DNA from: Ricinus communis
Lineage: Eukaryota > Streptophyta > Magnoliopsida > Malpighiales > Euphorbiaceae
Direction of reading: 5' to 3'
Assembly (NCBI RefSeq): GCF_019578655.1
Contig: NC_063259.1
Coordinates: 10,506,489-10,570,488, forward strand
DNA: 64,000 nucleotides
In this document: positions 21,717-33,338 of the stretch, piece after piece
How positions within the stretch are numbered: position 1 is the stretch's first letter
Layout of the letters: the number at the start of each line of letters is the position of its first letter
Notes under the pieces: generated by a model
The model's database searches: none
What the model was told of the DNA's origin: nothing
Seen by the model: only the letters and a program-made list of their open reading frames with translations
Position numbers and translations under genes: made by a program

Positions 21717-22157
21717 CTGATGCAATGAATCTTTAGTTATTCGTATAAGAAATTAAGTTAATAAAAAATCCTACCGAAAATTGGACAACATAACGGTTAT
21801 AATTTAACTAACAGAAAACTTTAGACTGAAAGAAAGACTAAAGCCTCAATCTCCTGCATAAACTAACTAACCCATACATTGCAAACTACTTTATCGTGCA
21901 CCAACTAACACAAAAACACTTATTCATAATGGAATGCCATAACAAACTTTAGTTATACAAACCCCACACTTATCAATTTCATAATCAACTCCACAACAAT
22001 TAAAACAACTAATATAGATTAAATCTAATTGAGGTCATCTTCAGGCAGTGCAACAACATAAAAACTACCAAAACATACTAGCATGTCCTAAACAAAGTAT
22101 ATGCATAAACAAAAACTAAATTAAAGACAAACAAAAGCAAAAAGTGGAGATACTTAC
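21717..22157 (-). other. Probable intron in the leader of the element C ATHILA ORF
   Basis: Minus strand has a near-consensus donor CCAA|GTAAGTATC (plus tacttac, 22151-22157) and an acceptor TTCATTGCATCAG|GCGATATGG immediately before ATG 21711. Together with the TATA at 22256-22267 this gives a complete short transcript leader. Prediction only. Confidence 0.45.
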
Positions 22158-22255
22158 TTGGAATTGCCGAAAAAAAATAGGGAGGATGAGAGAAATAGAA
22201 GAAAACCACACCTTGGAGCTTTAGAAAAGGGGTGGCAAAAATTTTTTGGAGGCCT

Positions 22256-22267
22256 TCTTTATATAGG
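22256..22267 (-). promoter_or_regulatory. Internal TATA box before the element C ATHILA ORF
   Basis: Minus strand CCTATATAAAGA, directly downstream of a CACGG-rich segment (22268-22540), the same order as in the element's LTR, where GTATATAGGC follows the CACGG-rich part. Confidence 0.55.
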
Positions 22268-22540
22268 CGTGGGGTCAGCACAGGCAAGTGCACGGCTGTG
22301 CTGATCATTACAGCCTGGACTTAGCCCATGCTGAGCCCTTATGCTTTGATTTTCACCAACTTGGCACTCAAGTGGGCACTACGCGCCCATCAAGACATGG
22401 TGTCGCTGCCGTGATGCCTTCTAAACCGAATGGCTGAAATTCCCCAAGTCTTCATATGTCTTTCATCACGGGCTTAACTCAGGCCGTGCTGATGGGCACG
22501 GCCTGGTGTTGCAGCCCGTGATGACCATGGAAACCGTGGT
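22268..22540 (-). repeat. CACGG-rich inverted-repeat segment inside element C
   Basis: Motifs such as GCACGGCTGTGCTGATCA, TCAGGCCGTGCTGATGG and GCACGGCCTGGTG repeat words of the LTR (18135-18370: AGCACGGCCGTGG, CAGGCCGTGCT) and can pair with each other. Similar in place and content to the segment in element B (4570-4840). Confidence 0.6.
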
Positions 22541-22877
22541 GAAGGGGAGGTTTTCAGACTTTCCTTTGCCATCTCGGGACGCCGAGCTTCCTACCTAGAT
22601 TTGTGCTTTAACACTCTAAGATATGTTAGTCCTCCAAATTGCGTATGAGCGTCGAGTAGGTTAACTTCTGCAAAACTCAAGAATAACACAATCCAAGCAA
22701 CATCTAGTAAAAAGGTTCAATAAACTAAAATCATCTCAAAATAAAACAAACTAAAATTAAACTGAGATATCAAACTAGAGAAGTAAATAAATAATAAAAG
22801 ATGTCCAAAGAAAAACTCAAAAAGCATAACTAGATTCGGGAATGCCTCCCGAATGCGCTTCTTTTTGTTCGAGTCGT

Positions 22878-25505
22878 CTAGCTGGACTCTGTAGCAGCAT
22901 TCCGACATCGTGGGCAAATTGAGAAGGTGGGCTCAATGTAAGCTGGGGCTCGAGGCATATAAGCGCAAAGAGAAGGTCCGATGTGTGCGGTAGATGACCA
23001 AGGAGGTGCTCTCCGCATCGAGTCGGGATGCCTATTCATCCACTCCGAATTCTGGCTAAGTGACCTGTCAAAAACAAACTTGCAACTGCCCTTCTCGGGT
23101 CTATCATAGCACAAAGTATCAAATTGATACAAGTTGTTTTCTTCAGGTAAATAACACATATCAGCAGCGAAAGAAACATGTATAGCATCATCCATTTGTA
23201 CACCCTGTGGTTGTTTATTACATGCAGGACCAATTCATCAATACTACAAATGGCATGAACATGGTCAGTATCAAATGGGGGTAAACTAAAAGTAACACAG
23301 TCATCCCCTACATTAAGTTCTAACTTTCCCTCAAATACGTCTATTTTAGCTCTAGCTGTGGCAAGGAAAGGTCTCCCCAAAATCAATGGTACACCATGCT
23401 CATTATCCATATCCATAACCACAAAGTCCACAAGAAATATGAACTTATCTACCTTGACTAGCACATTCTCCACAATTCCCCTAGGAAGCTTAATAGAACG
23501 ATCAGCTAATTGAATGCACATCCTATTGGATTTTTCCTCCCCCAAACCTAGCTTATTGAATAAACTAGTGGGCATGACATTTATGCTAGCCCCCAAATCA
23601 GCTAATGCATCATCAACACACAAATTACCTAAAGTGTAAGGAATAGTGAAACTCCCTGGATCGTGACGTTTCTCTAGCAACTTGCTCTGAAACACCGCTG
23701 AGCACTCTTCGTTAAGCTGAATATAGGCTACCTCCTTCAACTTCCTTTTTATGTTAAGTATCTCCTTTAAGAACTTGGCATACTTCGGCATCTGCTCCAA
23801 TGCATCAATAAAAGGTAAGTTAATATGCAGTTGTCTAAAAATATCTAAAAACTTACTGAACTGCTCTTGCGCCTCTACTTGTTTACCTCTAGTAGGATAA
23901 GGAATCTTAGGTTGATATTCCCTAACGGGAATTGATTTCACCTTTTGTCCCTCAAGTTCCCTAACCTTGCTGCTTGCCTCAACCTGCACATCAATGGTGG
24001 AGTCGTCAAAAATAGGCTTAGAAGGAGCTGAAACTAACTTACCTGAAGGCAAAGTGATGGCGTTCACGTGCTCCCTCGGGTTAGACTCAGTGGTGCTAGG
24101 GAGCGCTCCTTGTTGCCTCTCAGACAACGTCTTAGAGATTTGGCCAATCTGGGTCTCCAAGTTCTGAATCGAGGCCTGCTGGTTCCTAAGTGCACTATCA
24201 GTTTGCATGGAACCTCATCTCCGTAGACGTTACAAACTTCATCATAAGCTCCTCTAAATTTGACTTCTTTTCTAGTGGAGGAGGAGCTTGCAGCCCACCG
24301 GTCGCTGGCCGTGGTCACGATGAAGTCTCTGAAAACCAGGTGGACCCTTAGCATTACTGTTCCTCCAACTAAAGTTGGGATGATGCGCCACCCAGGGTTG
24401 TATGTGTTGCTGTAAGGATCGTTCTACTGCCTTGGGGCATTCCCCATATAGTCAACCTGCTCAACATCAGAAGACACAGCAGAAATAGATGGAAAAGTAG
24501 AGGAATATGAAGCAAACATACCTCCCGCAGTACAGTTTGCATTGTAGTATGGGCCACCATAAAACTCGCAGCCAACGTTGCTGCATGAACCGGCATCTAG
24601 AGTTGGTTAATCTTCTTGGTCAGAAACTCCACCTGAGCTGCCAAGACTGCTGTAGAATCTATTTGGTTAACCACTCCTTGTCTTCCTGGTCGGCTCCTAG
24701 AGGATTACCACTGATAATTGTTCATGGCCATTTCCTCTATCAAATTCTGAGCCTTCTCGGGCGTCTTACTGTTTAGTGCCCTACCTGCTGCAGCATCCAC
24801 CATCTACCTCATCGTAAGGTTCAACCCGCTGTAGAAGGTTTGAACCTGCATCCACACTGGCAATTCGTGATGTGGGCAGCAACTCAAAAGGTCCTTAAAT
24901 CTCTCCCATGCATCGTACATGCTTTCATCATCAAACTGCATAAAAGAAGATATGTCATTTCTAAGTTTAGCAGTTTTAGCTGGAGGAAAATACTTATATA
25001 AAATTTTTTCGGCCAACGCCTTCCAGGTAGTAATTGTCTGCTGTGGAAGAGATTGCAACCATCTCTTGGCTCTGTCCCTCAAGGAAAATGGAAATAATCT
25101 CAGCCGAATGGCGTCATCGATTGTTCCATTTATTTTGAATGTGTCACGAATCTCCAGAAAGTTGGAGATATGAGCATTGGGATCCTCGTTGGGCAATCCT
25201 CCAAACTGCACGCTCTGCTGGATCATCTGGATAACATTGGCTTTTATTTCAAAGCTGTTGGCCGCTACAATAGGTCTGACTATACTAGTTTTCGTCCCAT
25301 CCAAAGATGGTCGAGCAAACTCGTACATCATCCTCTGATCGTCATCGGCCTGGGGGTTGTAGTTCTCCATCACGTCCGCTCCTTGAACCTGAACTGTAAC
25401 TTCGTCCTCCTCCTCAACTACCTGCAAACGTCGTCTCAACAATTTGAGAGAGCGCTCCGGGTCAGATAAGGGTTCTATGAGGTTAGAGTTAGAGCTCCTG
25501 GTCAT
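22878..25505 (-). pseudogene. Element C: gag and aspartic protease
   Basis: From ATG 25505 (MTRSSNSNLIEPLSDPERSL) the gag core is well kept: IVRPIVAANSFEIKANVIQM, GGLPNEDPNAHISNFLEI, DDAIRLRLFPFSLRDRAKRW and YFPPAKTAKLRNDISSFMQF. A stop at 24806 interrupts it. A large open frame (24208-23036) holds NLETQIGQISKTLSERQQGA, the linker, then protease DPGSFTIPYTLGNLCVDDAL, ADLGASINVMP (about 23.59 kb) and LILGRPFLATARAKIDV. After about 23.2 kb the frame decays and no RT begins. Two stops and a shift at 24.2-24.8 kb make it inactive as it stands. The zinc knuckle is not visible. Confidence 0.88.
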
Positions 25506-25636
25506 AAACTACCTGAAACTGACAACCAAATAACCACCAATCAACTATAACAATAAAATAAAGAATGCAAAATAAATAAATAAACAAATAATGACTAAAT
25601 TAACACAAAAACAATTCACTTTAGTTCACCGTTGAA

Positions 25637-25654
25637 TTCCCGACAACTGCGCCA
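25637..25654 (-). other. Element C primer binding site (tRNA-Asp type)
   Basis: Minus strand TGGCGCAGTTGTCGGGAA, 6 bases inside the 5' LTR, near-complementary to the tRNA-Asp 3' end, like that of element B. Confidence 0.78.
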
Positions 25655-25660
25655 AAACCT

Positions 25661-27104
25661 TAATGGGCTACTTATGCAACCTACACCTAAGGCAGTGAAC
25701 CTATCAATGCGGCCTAGCACTAGTGAGTATCAAGGTCGTATCCCTGGAGATCGAGTGAACCTAGAGTTACTACTGTTCACTATGTTATCTAGTTTGAGAT
25801 AGAGTGTGATAAGTCTAAATTAATTAACTAATGATTATGAATGCAAATAAAGGAATAAATAGCAACTGACAATCGAAGGACAATCACAACAAAAGAAGCA
25901 AACCCAAAGGGGACCTAAGTGATGGAATTCTAAGGTTGATTTTATAAATTACTAATCTTGCTACCCGTGCCTAAATCCTTGAATCGAACTCGGCTCCTCT
26001 CTCGAGCTCACCAAGTTCCTAAACCTACACTAACCTAATGGAATCTCTTCCTATCAGATTATTACAGTTTAGCATTAAGGGTGATTTAGATCTATTAAGA
26101 GTTGTTAATTTTTAATCCGGCGAGTGAATTAACCTTATATCTAAGTGTTAACTACTAGTTCTTACTATTCAATTTCCATTTGTAACAAGCATTTCTCAAT
26201 ATCAAGAAACAACCCACAAGACAATTAATTCAACGTCTCAAACTAACTAAATCAAACTTTATTACTGAATAGCAAAAAGATTACAAGAAAGGTAATTACA
26301 AATCTAACAACTAAGCACAATCCATCACAATAAAGACTCCAATGGGTTCAAAAGATCTAGCTACTCATGTTCATAGTTAAAGCAAAATAAGGAACAAATA
26401 AGGAAAAGAGAATTGAAGGCATGTACACCCTTTTCTTTCAAGGTGGATGATAAACCCTAATTTTCCAATCCCAAATATCAAATCCTAATTTGCCTCTTGA
26501 ATGCTCCCAAATGTTGTTTTGATCCTCAAATCGATGTTGAAAAATAAGTGTAATCCTCCCTCAATTGATGAATTTGATCTCCCAAGGTCGACAATTGAGA
26601 TCCAGAAAACAAGTGAATTGAGTGTATACTCGAATTAGGTCAGAGAAAATCGAGCCTCCCTTAAGAAAATCGAACTTTTGCCTATATACTCTCTTTAGCA
26701 CGGCCGTGGTCAAGCATGTGCTGGTTAGCACGGGCGGAGTCCAGGCTGTGCTGATCCCTAGGGTTCCGTTGTGTTGACCTCTTCCAGATCATGCCCAAGC
26801 CGGTGCTGACCGTGGTGGCTATGGAAACCGTGCCAAAAGGCACTCTTGGAAGGCAGCTAGTTGGCAATTCAGCACGGCCGGAGTCCAGGCCGTCCTCAAC
26901 CCTCGGGGTGCTAGTCCTAGCCTAATTTGATGGATTTTGGTCCGTAATCACACGTATTTCCCTCGATTGTTGATGGTGTCCTTCGAAAATGACCTGAAAC
27001 GAGAAAGGAAATAAAAGACAGGTGATTCTAGCATAAAATGGGATAATCATGCATAAAAATGTAAACAATCGGGCATGAAAACATGTGTAGTATGATGCCT
27101 ATCA
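25661..27104 (-). repeat. Element C 5' LTR (1444 bp)
   Basis: Begins TAATGGGCTAC, with the TG terminus mutated to TA, and ends GATGCCTATCA. TATA on the minus strand at about 26680-26690. About 22 bp shorter than the other copy because one GGCCGTGGT repeat is missing. Confidence 0.93.
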
Positions 27105-29268
27105 AGCCTAGTGGATGAACTATAAATAAATGATTAAGAAAGTGGGAAACAACAAAAGGGGAATTCTAACTGAATCTAAGAAAATACCTGAGCTACGGCA
27201 TCATCGCCTAAAGGCACGGTCCATAATAGCTGAGGGATGAGTGAAGCGTAGTCCATCGACTAAGATCGAATGGTGAGATCCTCATGCTCGTCATACCCCA
27301 TCAAGCACTCTCCTAATTCCTCCTCAGCAAGATCTACTGTCTTGAACTTGGAAAGAGGAGGGGATAATGGGACTCGATGGCCACTAGGGCCTTGCTTCTC
27401 TCTCCTAAGTACTAGGCCTAACAAGCAGGTCTAGTCAGTAGGATCCTCCTCTGCTCGAGGTCAGCCGTGGATAGCATGTAGGGGTCCTAGTGGCTGTGCT
27501 CCCCTAGCCAATCGCCTCGAATTTGCAAACCAGAAAAGGTAAGTAACAGTATAAATAAAGCATAAATATGACTAATGAATTGCATTTACCCTATCTCAGG
27601 TCAAGCTGTTGGTCCATATGCGGTGCACATGAACCTAAACCCACTCCAAAGTAACGATCATGCTCGAGCCCCAAAGAATCAAGTGAGGGAAAGCTCACGA
27701 AGTGTAGATGGGCTGTGAGTCTTGAACTTGGAAAGAGGAGGGGATAATGGGACTCGATGGCTACTAGGGCCTTGCTTCTCTCTCCTAAGTACTAGGCCTA
27801 ACAAGGTGTCTAGTCGGTGAGGATCCTCCTCCGCCGAGGTCGGTACCGTGGATAGCATGTAGGGCTCCCAGTGGCTGTGCTCCCCTAGCCAATCGCCTCG
27901 AATTTGCAAACCAGAAAAGGTAAGTAACAGTATAAACAAAGCATAAATATGACTAATGAATTGCATTTACCCTATCTCAGGTCAAGCTGTTGGTCCATAT
28001 GCGGTGCACGTGAACCTGAACCCACTCCAAAGTAACGATCATGCTCGAGCCCCAAAGAATCAAGTGAGGGAAAGCTCGCGAAGTGTAGATGGGCTGTGAG
28101 TCTTGAACTTGGAAAGAGGAGGGGATAATGGGACTCGATGGCTACTAGGGCCTTGCTTCTCTCTCCTAAGTACTAGGCCTAACAAGCAGGTCTAGTCAGT
28201 AGGATCCTCCTCTGCTCGAGGTCAGCCGTGGATAGCATGTAGGGCTCCCAGTGGCTGTGCTCCCCTAGCCAATCGCCTCGAATTTGCAAACCAGAAAAGG
28301 TAAGTAACAGTATAAACAAAGCATAAATATGACTAATGAATTGCATTTACCCTATCTCAGGTCAAGCTGTTGGTCCATATGCGGTGCACGTGAACCTGAA
28401 CCCACTCCAAAGTAACGATCATGCTCGAGCCCCAAAGAATCAAGTGAGGGAAAGCCCGCGAAGTGTAGATGGGCTGTGAGCCTACCAGAATGATGATCTC
28501 CAAGGCCCAAACTTGCAGAACAATAATAAGTATTCACTCTATTTACAAAAGAAACTAAGGAAAAAGAAGTCAATGCACAACTTACATGGATCGCGTGCTA
28601 GAAACTGTAAACCTTCTTACTGCCTTGAACGGTAATGTCCATCTGATGATACAAATATGAGAGAGCCGTAAACCCCCAGTTGTAGGAGGAGACCTGGTCC
28701 AAATCCCACAGTGGTGCCAGGTAGTGGAAGTTCAGTGAGTTTCTCGAGTCACTGAACAATGTTATACCAAAGAGGTACACCAAAAGGCTCAGTTCATCTG
28801 GTCAACCTCCCGAGCGTTCCGAGGAACAAAGCCTCGACAGTGAAGGGGGATGCCTTGAGAAGCAATGCAATGCGAGTTCTTAAACATTGACAAGAACCTA
28901 AGCAGGTTAGTGATGGAGTGCTATCAGATGTTGGAACGTTGATTGTGGATCACATTGTCAAATGGCAAAGGCATGCCAGAGAAGTTGATGTCAATGATGG
29001 CGGAGAAAGAAAGAGGAGAGAGAATAAGCTTACCAACTAGAGTGTGGAAGGTGTGAGTTATGTCCATCCACCTCTCGAGCAGGGCGTAGAAAGAAGTATG
29101 ATCGACCCTCACGATTACTAATAGGAGTGTGGCCACTAACTGAAGAAAGCCGATATCTTCGATCCTAACCTGGACTGAGCTAAGAAGCTTATTAAACCAC
29201 TCGCGAGCACTGTAAATTTTCAGCAAATCGTATCGATACAACATTACCTTGAAAAGCCAAATACACAA
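27105..29268 (-). pseudogene. PMD gene remnant D: main exons
   Basis: Minus-strand order: WFNKLLSSVQVRIEDIGFLQ, YALLERWMDITHTFHTLVGK and FSGMPLPFDN (28924-29268), then FHYLAPLWDLDQVSSYNWGF and TALSYLYHQMDI (28598-28783), then SLDSLGLEHDRYFGVGSGSR and PHMDQQLDLR, an intron-like gap, EHSHWEPYML, and AEEELGECLMGYDEHEDLTI ending at a donor-like CAG|GTATTT (about 27188). ERWxxxTHTFHxxxG, the DLDxxSxYxWGxxALxYLY block and HWEPY are plant mobile domain landmarks. The exon/intron layout suggests a host-like gene or an intron-bearing element ORF. Stops, the tandem triplication and the element C insertion disable it. Confidence 0.7.
27341..28480. repeat. Three tandem copies of a 380-bp PMD exon-intron-exon unit
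   Basis: Units start at 27341, 27721 and 28102 (CTTGAACTTGGAAAGAG), giving periods of 380 and 381 bp; each ends GATGGGCTGTGAG. Copies differ at a handful of sites; the middle copy differs most, around 27800-27850. On the minus strand each unit holds the LEHDRYFGVGSGSR exon, an intron of about 90 bp and the HWEPY exon. Confidence 0.93.
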
Positions 29269-29269
29269 G

Positions 29270-30900
29270 TATTAAACATCATTTGCATACAAAAGACCCT
29301 AAACAGGTAAGTACATGTTTTATCCATTGTTATTTTTCGCGAAAAGGCCCCGAAAACCTTCATTCGGCCTGTGCATGGTTGATTTGCACTGTGCATATCA
29401 ACTCTGCATAGAGTTAATCGGCATTACACAGAGCCAACCGGCTCTACAGGTTAGGGCACATAGATTTTTGTTGATTTCTCATAATTTTTCACACATTTTG
29501 GACAAATAACATGTATATCAAGTCTATAAGTCGCAAAAATAAAGTTTAAGACAAGAAATTACCTTTCTGACAGTTAGAAATACACAATGGGTGTTTATCT
29601 CCTCTCCTTTCATAAACCTAAGATCATTTTGGCAAAAAATTAGAGCAGAAAACTCCTAGTTGGGTGCTATCGGGGTGTGTCCATTAAATCTAGAAGATGA
29701 GGCCACCATTTTAGAGCTAATTTCTCAAAATTTTGTTAAGGGTTAGGTGAGGAATCGAAGAAAGAGTAAAAAGGGGTTTTGAGAGAAAAGTAAAGGAAAA
29801 TGGATAAAGTGAATGAAGTATGGATATAAGGCTATATATATGTCTTGGAGGGGGCAAAAATGTCATTTAGGCCCCCGACCTGTCAAAATCATGTTTTAGT
29901 CCAAAAAGTTGGTACAAGCCCGCAGAAAACACTTGAAAGCCTAACTGGCAACCCGATGGGGAATTTTTGCAAAAATTACAAGTTTGGTTCTTGATCCATA
30001 AAAATTACATTTTAGTCCTTGAGGGGGCCAAACTGTAGTATAGCTTTCAAAAAGCATTGAAATGAATCAAACCATACCCCGAGGCAAGAAATTCTAACCG
30101 AAAGTGGAAAATTACCAAATTGACCCAGAGTGGCAAATTATTTCCTAAAATGGAAGATAAGGAGAATGAAATCTCTGCATTCTACAATTCAAAGGGTGTG
30201 TTCCAATTCAATAGGCGTGGCTCCCAAATCAACGGACATAGTTTCAAAAAAGTAGGCGAAGTCCTCAACCTAACTAGGCAAAGTCCTCAACCCAAGCAGG
30301 CGAATCCCGCAACCTAGGCAAGCGAAGTCCTCAAAATTCAAGCAGGCATGGTCCTCACATCGAACCAGTGATCGAAGTTTGAGCTTATGAGGCATGGCTT
30401 CTACAGCTCACATAATATCCTTTTACTATCTTTGACATCTATGATCTCTCTCAATTTATTTAATCGCATGTATGCTCATGTGTTTTGACAAACCAGGGGT
30501 AGCTATCAGCACCCCTTTTTCGGATCTAGATATTGAGAGAAATACGGATAACACTATGATGAAAGTTACTGCATCCTCGGGTCTCGAAAGACGAAGGACG
30601 GGCCAATTCAAGATTAGGGTTGAGGTTAATCCAACTAGAATTAGCTTTTTTAAAGTCAATTTGGACTCAGTCGCCAAGAAAAATAAAGTTCAAGGGTCAA
30701 AATGAAGGATTTCACAAATTTAGGGACCTAATTACAAGTTTTTTAGAATTTCCTTGTAGAGCCAATTAGCTCTACATAGTACTGATTAAGGCTTTTTCAC
30801 TTCGACGTCATTTTTCTCGACAATTTTACATGTAGATATAGATTCTAGAATGTTTTTCTTTTTTGACAATTATCATGGATTTCTTAAATCTAAAAATTAA
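29270..30900 (-). repeat. LTR-like leader and 5' exon of PMD gene D
   Basis: Reverse complement of 29.85-30.9 kb is homologous to 250-1120 (element A leader). On the minus strand it contains TATATATA (29834-29841), a pyrimidine-rich leader, an ATG with MVASSSRFNGHTPIAPN then a stop (about 29.68 kb), a possible donor (AAAG|GTAATTTC near 29565) and an acceptor TTTTCAAG before the PMD exon. Also includes words such as 'agagccaaccggctctac' (29434) and 'agagccaattagctctac' (30757). A small LTR solo or promoter copy is equally possible. Confidence 0.45.
29834..29841 (-). promoter_or_regulatory. TATA box upstream of PMD gene D
   Basis: TATATATA palindrome within ccaagaCATATATATAGcc on the minus strand, in the position matching 1110-1117 of element A. 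Confidence 0.4.
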
Positions 30901-33338
30901 ATATTCATTTGAATATTTATCAACTTATTTTTTAAGATTATCGTTTCCTTTATGGTTTCCTTTGAAACCTTACCTCTATAAATACAAAAAGGTATAAGGT
31001 TAAAAGAGGGAAAAGAACAAGAATCAATAGAGCATACACTAAGAGAACAAAGAGAGAAAAGAAGCCAGAGAGAAAAAGGGAGAAAATTATTATCATTCTT
31101 TATTAGGCAGAAAACTCAAATCACTAAGAAAGAGAAAAGGCCACTTTCGAAAGAATCTTTTTTGAAAACTTTTTTAATCGACAGAAGATTTTCAACCTCA
31201 TATCCAGCATTGAATTCCCAGCCAGTCTTTGATTCAACTACATCCTCATCACCTGATACTCATAGAACCATCAACTACGATGACAACCTGAGGATTCCTC
31301 CAAACATGCATCCATCATCACCCTAAACTGGTTTCTTTGTTCCTTTTTTTATTTTTCTTTTTTATTTTTTTAGAAACATGATTAGGGTTATTATTATTAT
31401 TATTTATGATTAATATGATTAGATTAGGACTTCTTATGATCTGCATGTTACTAGTTCATTGGTTTTGAAATTTGATAATAAGAACATTAAGGTTTTGAAT
31501 TTGATAATTTTGCCAATTAGGGTTTTTGAATCTGATTAGACATATGCATAAGATTAATGATTAGATTTATATTTTCATTATGATTCAGTAATTAAATATG
31601 TTTAGTAGGATTGCATGATTAATTTCCTTTTTTGTTCACTATACTTTTAGTTTCTATGGTTTTCATCATTTTTTAGGGTTTTTGATCAAGCAATTGACTT
31701 CTGTTGTTTATATTCTCTTTTCTTATTTTTATGTCTTTCATTTTTAATTAATTTTTATTCTCTGTACAAGTGAAATTCGGCTCTAGGGATGCGAGGAATA
31801 CATTGACGAATCAGAAAACCTGCTGGGAACCTCTAGAGTCGATAGGCTTAATGAGGAGCTAATTGGCTCTGTGTTGAGCCTATCAAAAGCATAATGTGTA
31901 ATTAGACTAGATTAAGTGAGCCTTGCACATAATTAAAGGATGGAAATCAAAAGCATAATGTGTAATTAGACTAGATTAAGTGAGCCTTGCACATAATTAA
32001 TTAAAAAATTAGATTAACAACTCCAATATAGGCGGGGCTTGAATAAAATGGGCTAGACTTAGGTGAATTATGTGTGTTATTTGATATGTCTGTGTATAAA
32101 CTGCTTATGTTTATAGGAAATAATGTGTTAGATGATAAAAGTAAAGACTAATATACACAAATAAGAAAGTTGGCTTCCGGATCCATCTCTGAATTTTTTT
32201 GGCATAAGCTTTCTTATGGAATCTGAAAAATGCCACTAATTAATAAAAGTGTCCCAATGATTACCCATGTGGCAACTCCCATCTTCACGCTAGTTTCAGT
32301 GACTAGTTAGCGTGTTCCCGATTAGGTTGAAAAGCCTTACAATATTGTAGTTGCTAAAGACACTTGGGTGCTCACCCGAAACCGTCGCCCACACCAATTA
32401 GGTTGCCATAGTCGCTAAAGATACTTGGGTACGCGCCCAAAACCGTGCCCACATCTGGGACGTGAAAAAATTCAAGAAATCAAACAACTAGGCTGGAAAA
32501 GCTGCCAGAGCCGATCGACTATTCACCTCCCAACCTAAAATCTCCAAGTTCTTTATGCATTTTTAGATATTTGTGTATTGTACTTAGTGTTAGGCTATTT
32601 TCCTTAAATTTTTAATTGTCGAATGATTGTATTAGCTAGATTAATTTCTTGCACTTTAATTTTGTTTTATTTTGGATGAGTGCTAAATATCTATTGTGTG
32701 ATTGCCTAATTAAAACTAGACATATAGATATTAGGCCATAAAATTAGATCTGGCATGAAAATTGCAGTCCATTAGGTTAATAAGATGGCATGTTGGGCTT
32801 AAAGCTAAAATTCATATAGACTTAGAGGATTTTGCCATGTTTTTAATTGAACTAATTTGGCCACATTAGATTTAAAATCACTTAATTGAGTCTCATAATA
32901 AAAAGTAATCCATTAGGTCTAAAGGCTAGAATCCAAAGTAGAATTTGTAATTGGGCTAGAGTAGGTGGACCTTGTACATAATTGATTAGTAAATTAGGTA
33001 AATAAACTTTAGACATGGGCTGGGTTTAATAAACTAGGCTAGACTCAGGTAGACCTCACATGCTATAGTGCTTAATACGTAGAAATATAACTGTTGTAGT
33101 TATAGGGAATAGCCCGTTAAACAATAAAATTAAAGATAAAGATACATAAATAGGGAAGTTGGCCTCTGAATACATCTCTAGATTAGTAAAACTATCCTAG
33201 TGAATTACTTAGGTGGCGACTCTCATCTCCAAGCGAGTCTTTGTGACTGGTTAGCGTGTTCCTGATTAGGTTGAAAAGCCTTGCCATGTCATAGTCGTTA
33301 AAGACAATTGGGTTCACACTCGAAATTGCGGCCCACAG
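30900..33338 (+). repeat. Element E 5' LTR (Tat-type)
   Basis: CTATAAATA at 30976-30984, followed by a purine-rich leader, is the best promoter. The right end is set by the CCCACA terminus before the primer site at 33339. The start is uncertain (30.7-30.9 kb). Two diverged blocks, 31948-32460 and 32930-33338, share order and wording ('gggctaga..aggt', 'aagttggc..tctctg', 'ggtggcgactctcatctcc' against 'gtggcaactcccatcttca', 'ttagcgtgttcc.gattaggttgaaaagcctt'), so the LTR contains an internal duplication with a period of roughly 1 kb. Confidence 0.55.
31875..32000. repeat. Direct duplication, about 70-bp period
   Basis: 'atcaaaagcataatgtgtaa' plus the following 34 bases occur at about 31876 and again at about 31947, identical over more than 50 bases. 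This is a recent local duplication inside the element E LTR. Confidence 0.88.

Larger units (their letters stand above)
17105..27104 (-). mobile_element. Element C: non-autonomous Athila-like LTR retrotransposon, 10,000 bp
   Basis: LTRs 17105-18570 and 25661-27104, flanked by a perfect 5-bp duplication AGCCT (17100-17104 and 27105-27109). Minus orientation: 5' LTR, tRNA-Asp-type primer site (25637-25654), gag, protease, CACGG-rich spacer with TATA, ATHILA ORF, non-coding tail, polypurine tract (18571-18590), 3' LTR. No RT, RNase H or integrase motif can be found between 23.0 and 21.7 kb, so it would need enzymes in trans. The LTRs differ at scattered sites and one indel, so this is the youngest insertion in the window. 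Confidence 0.92.

Noticed and set aside
22878..23195. Minus-strand ORF of 105 codons as an independent gene.
   Set aside because: It is the shifted continuation of the element C gag-protease frame and overlaps the protease frame.
28352..28573. Minus-strand ORF of 73 codons as a separate gene.
   Set aside because: It is the right-hand end of the triplicated PMD unit, partly an intron read through.
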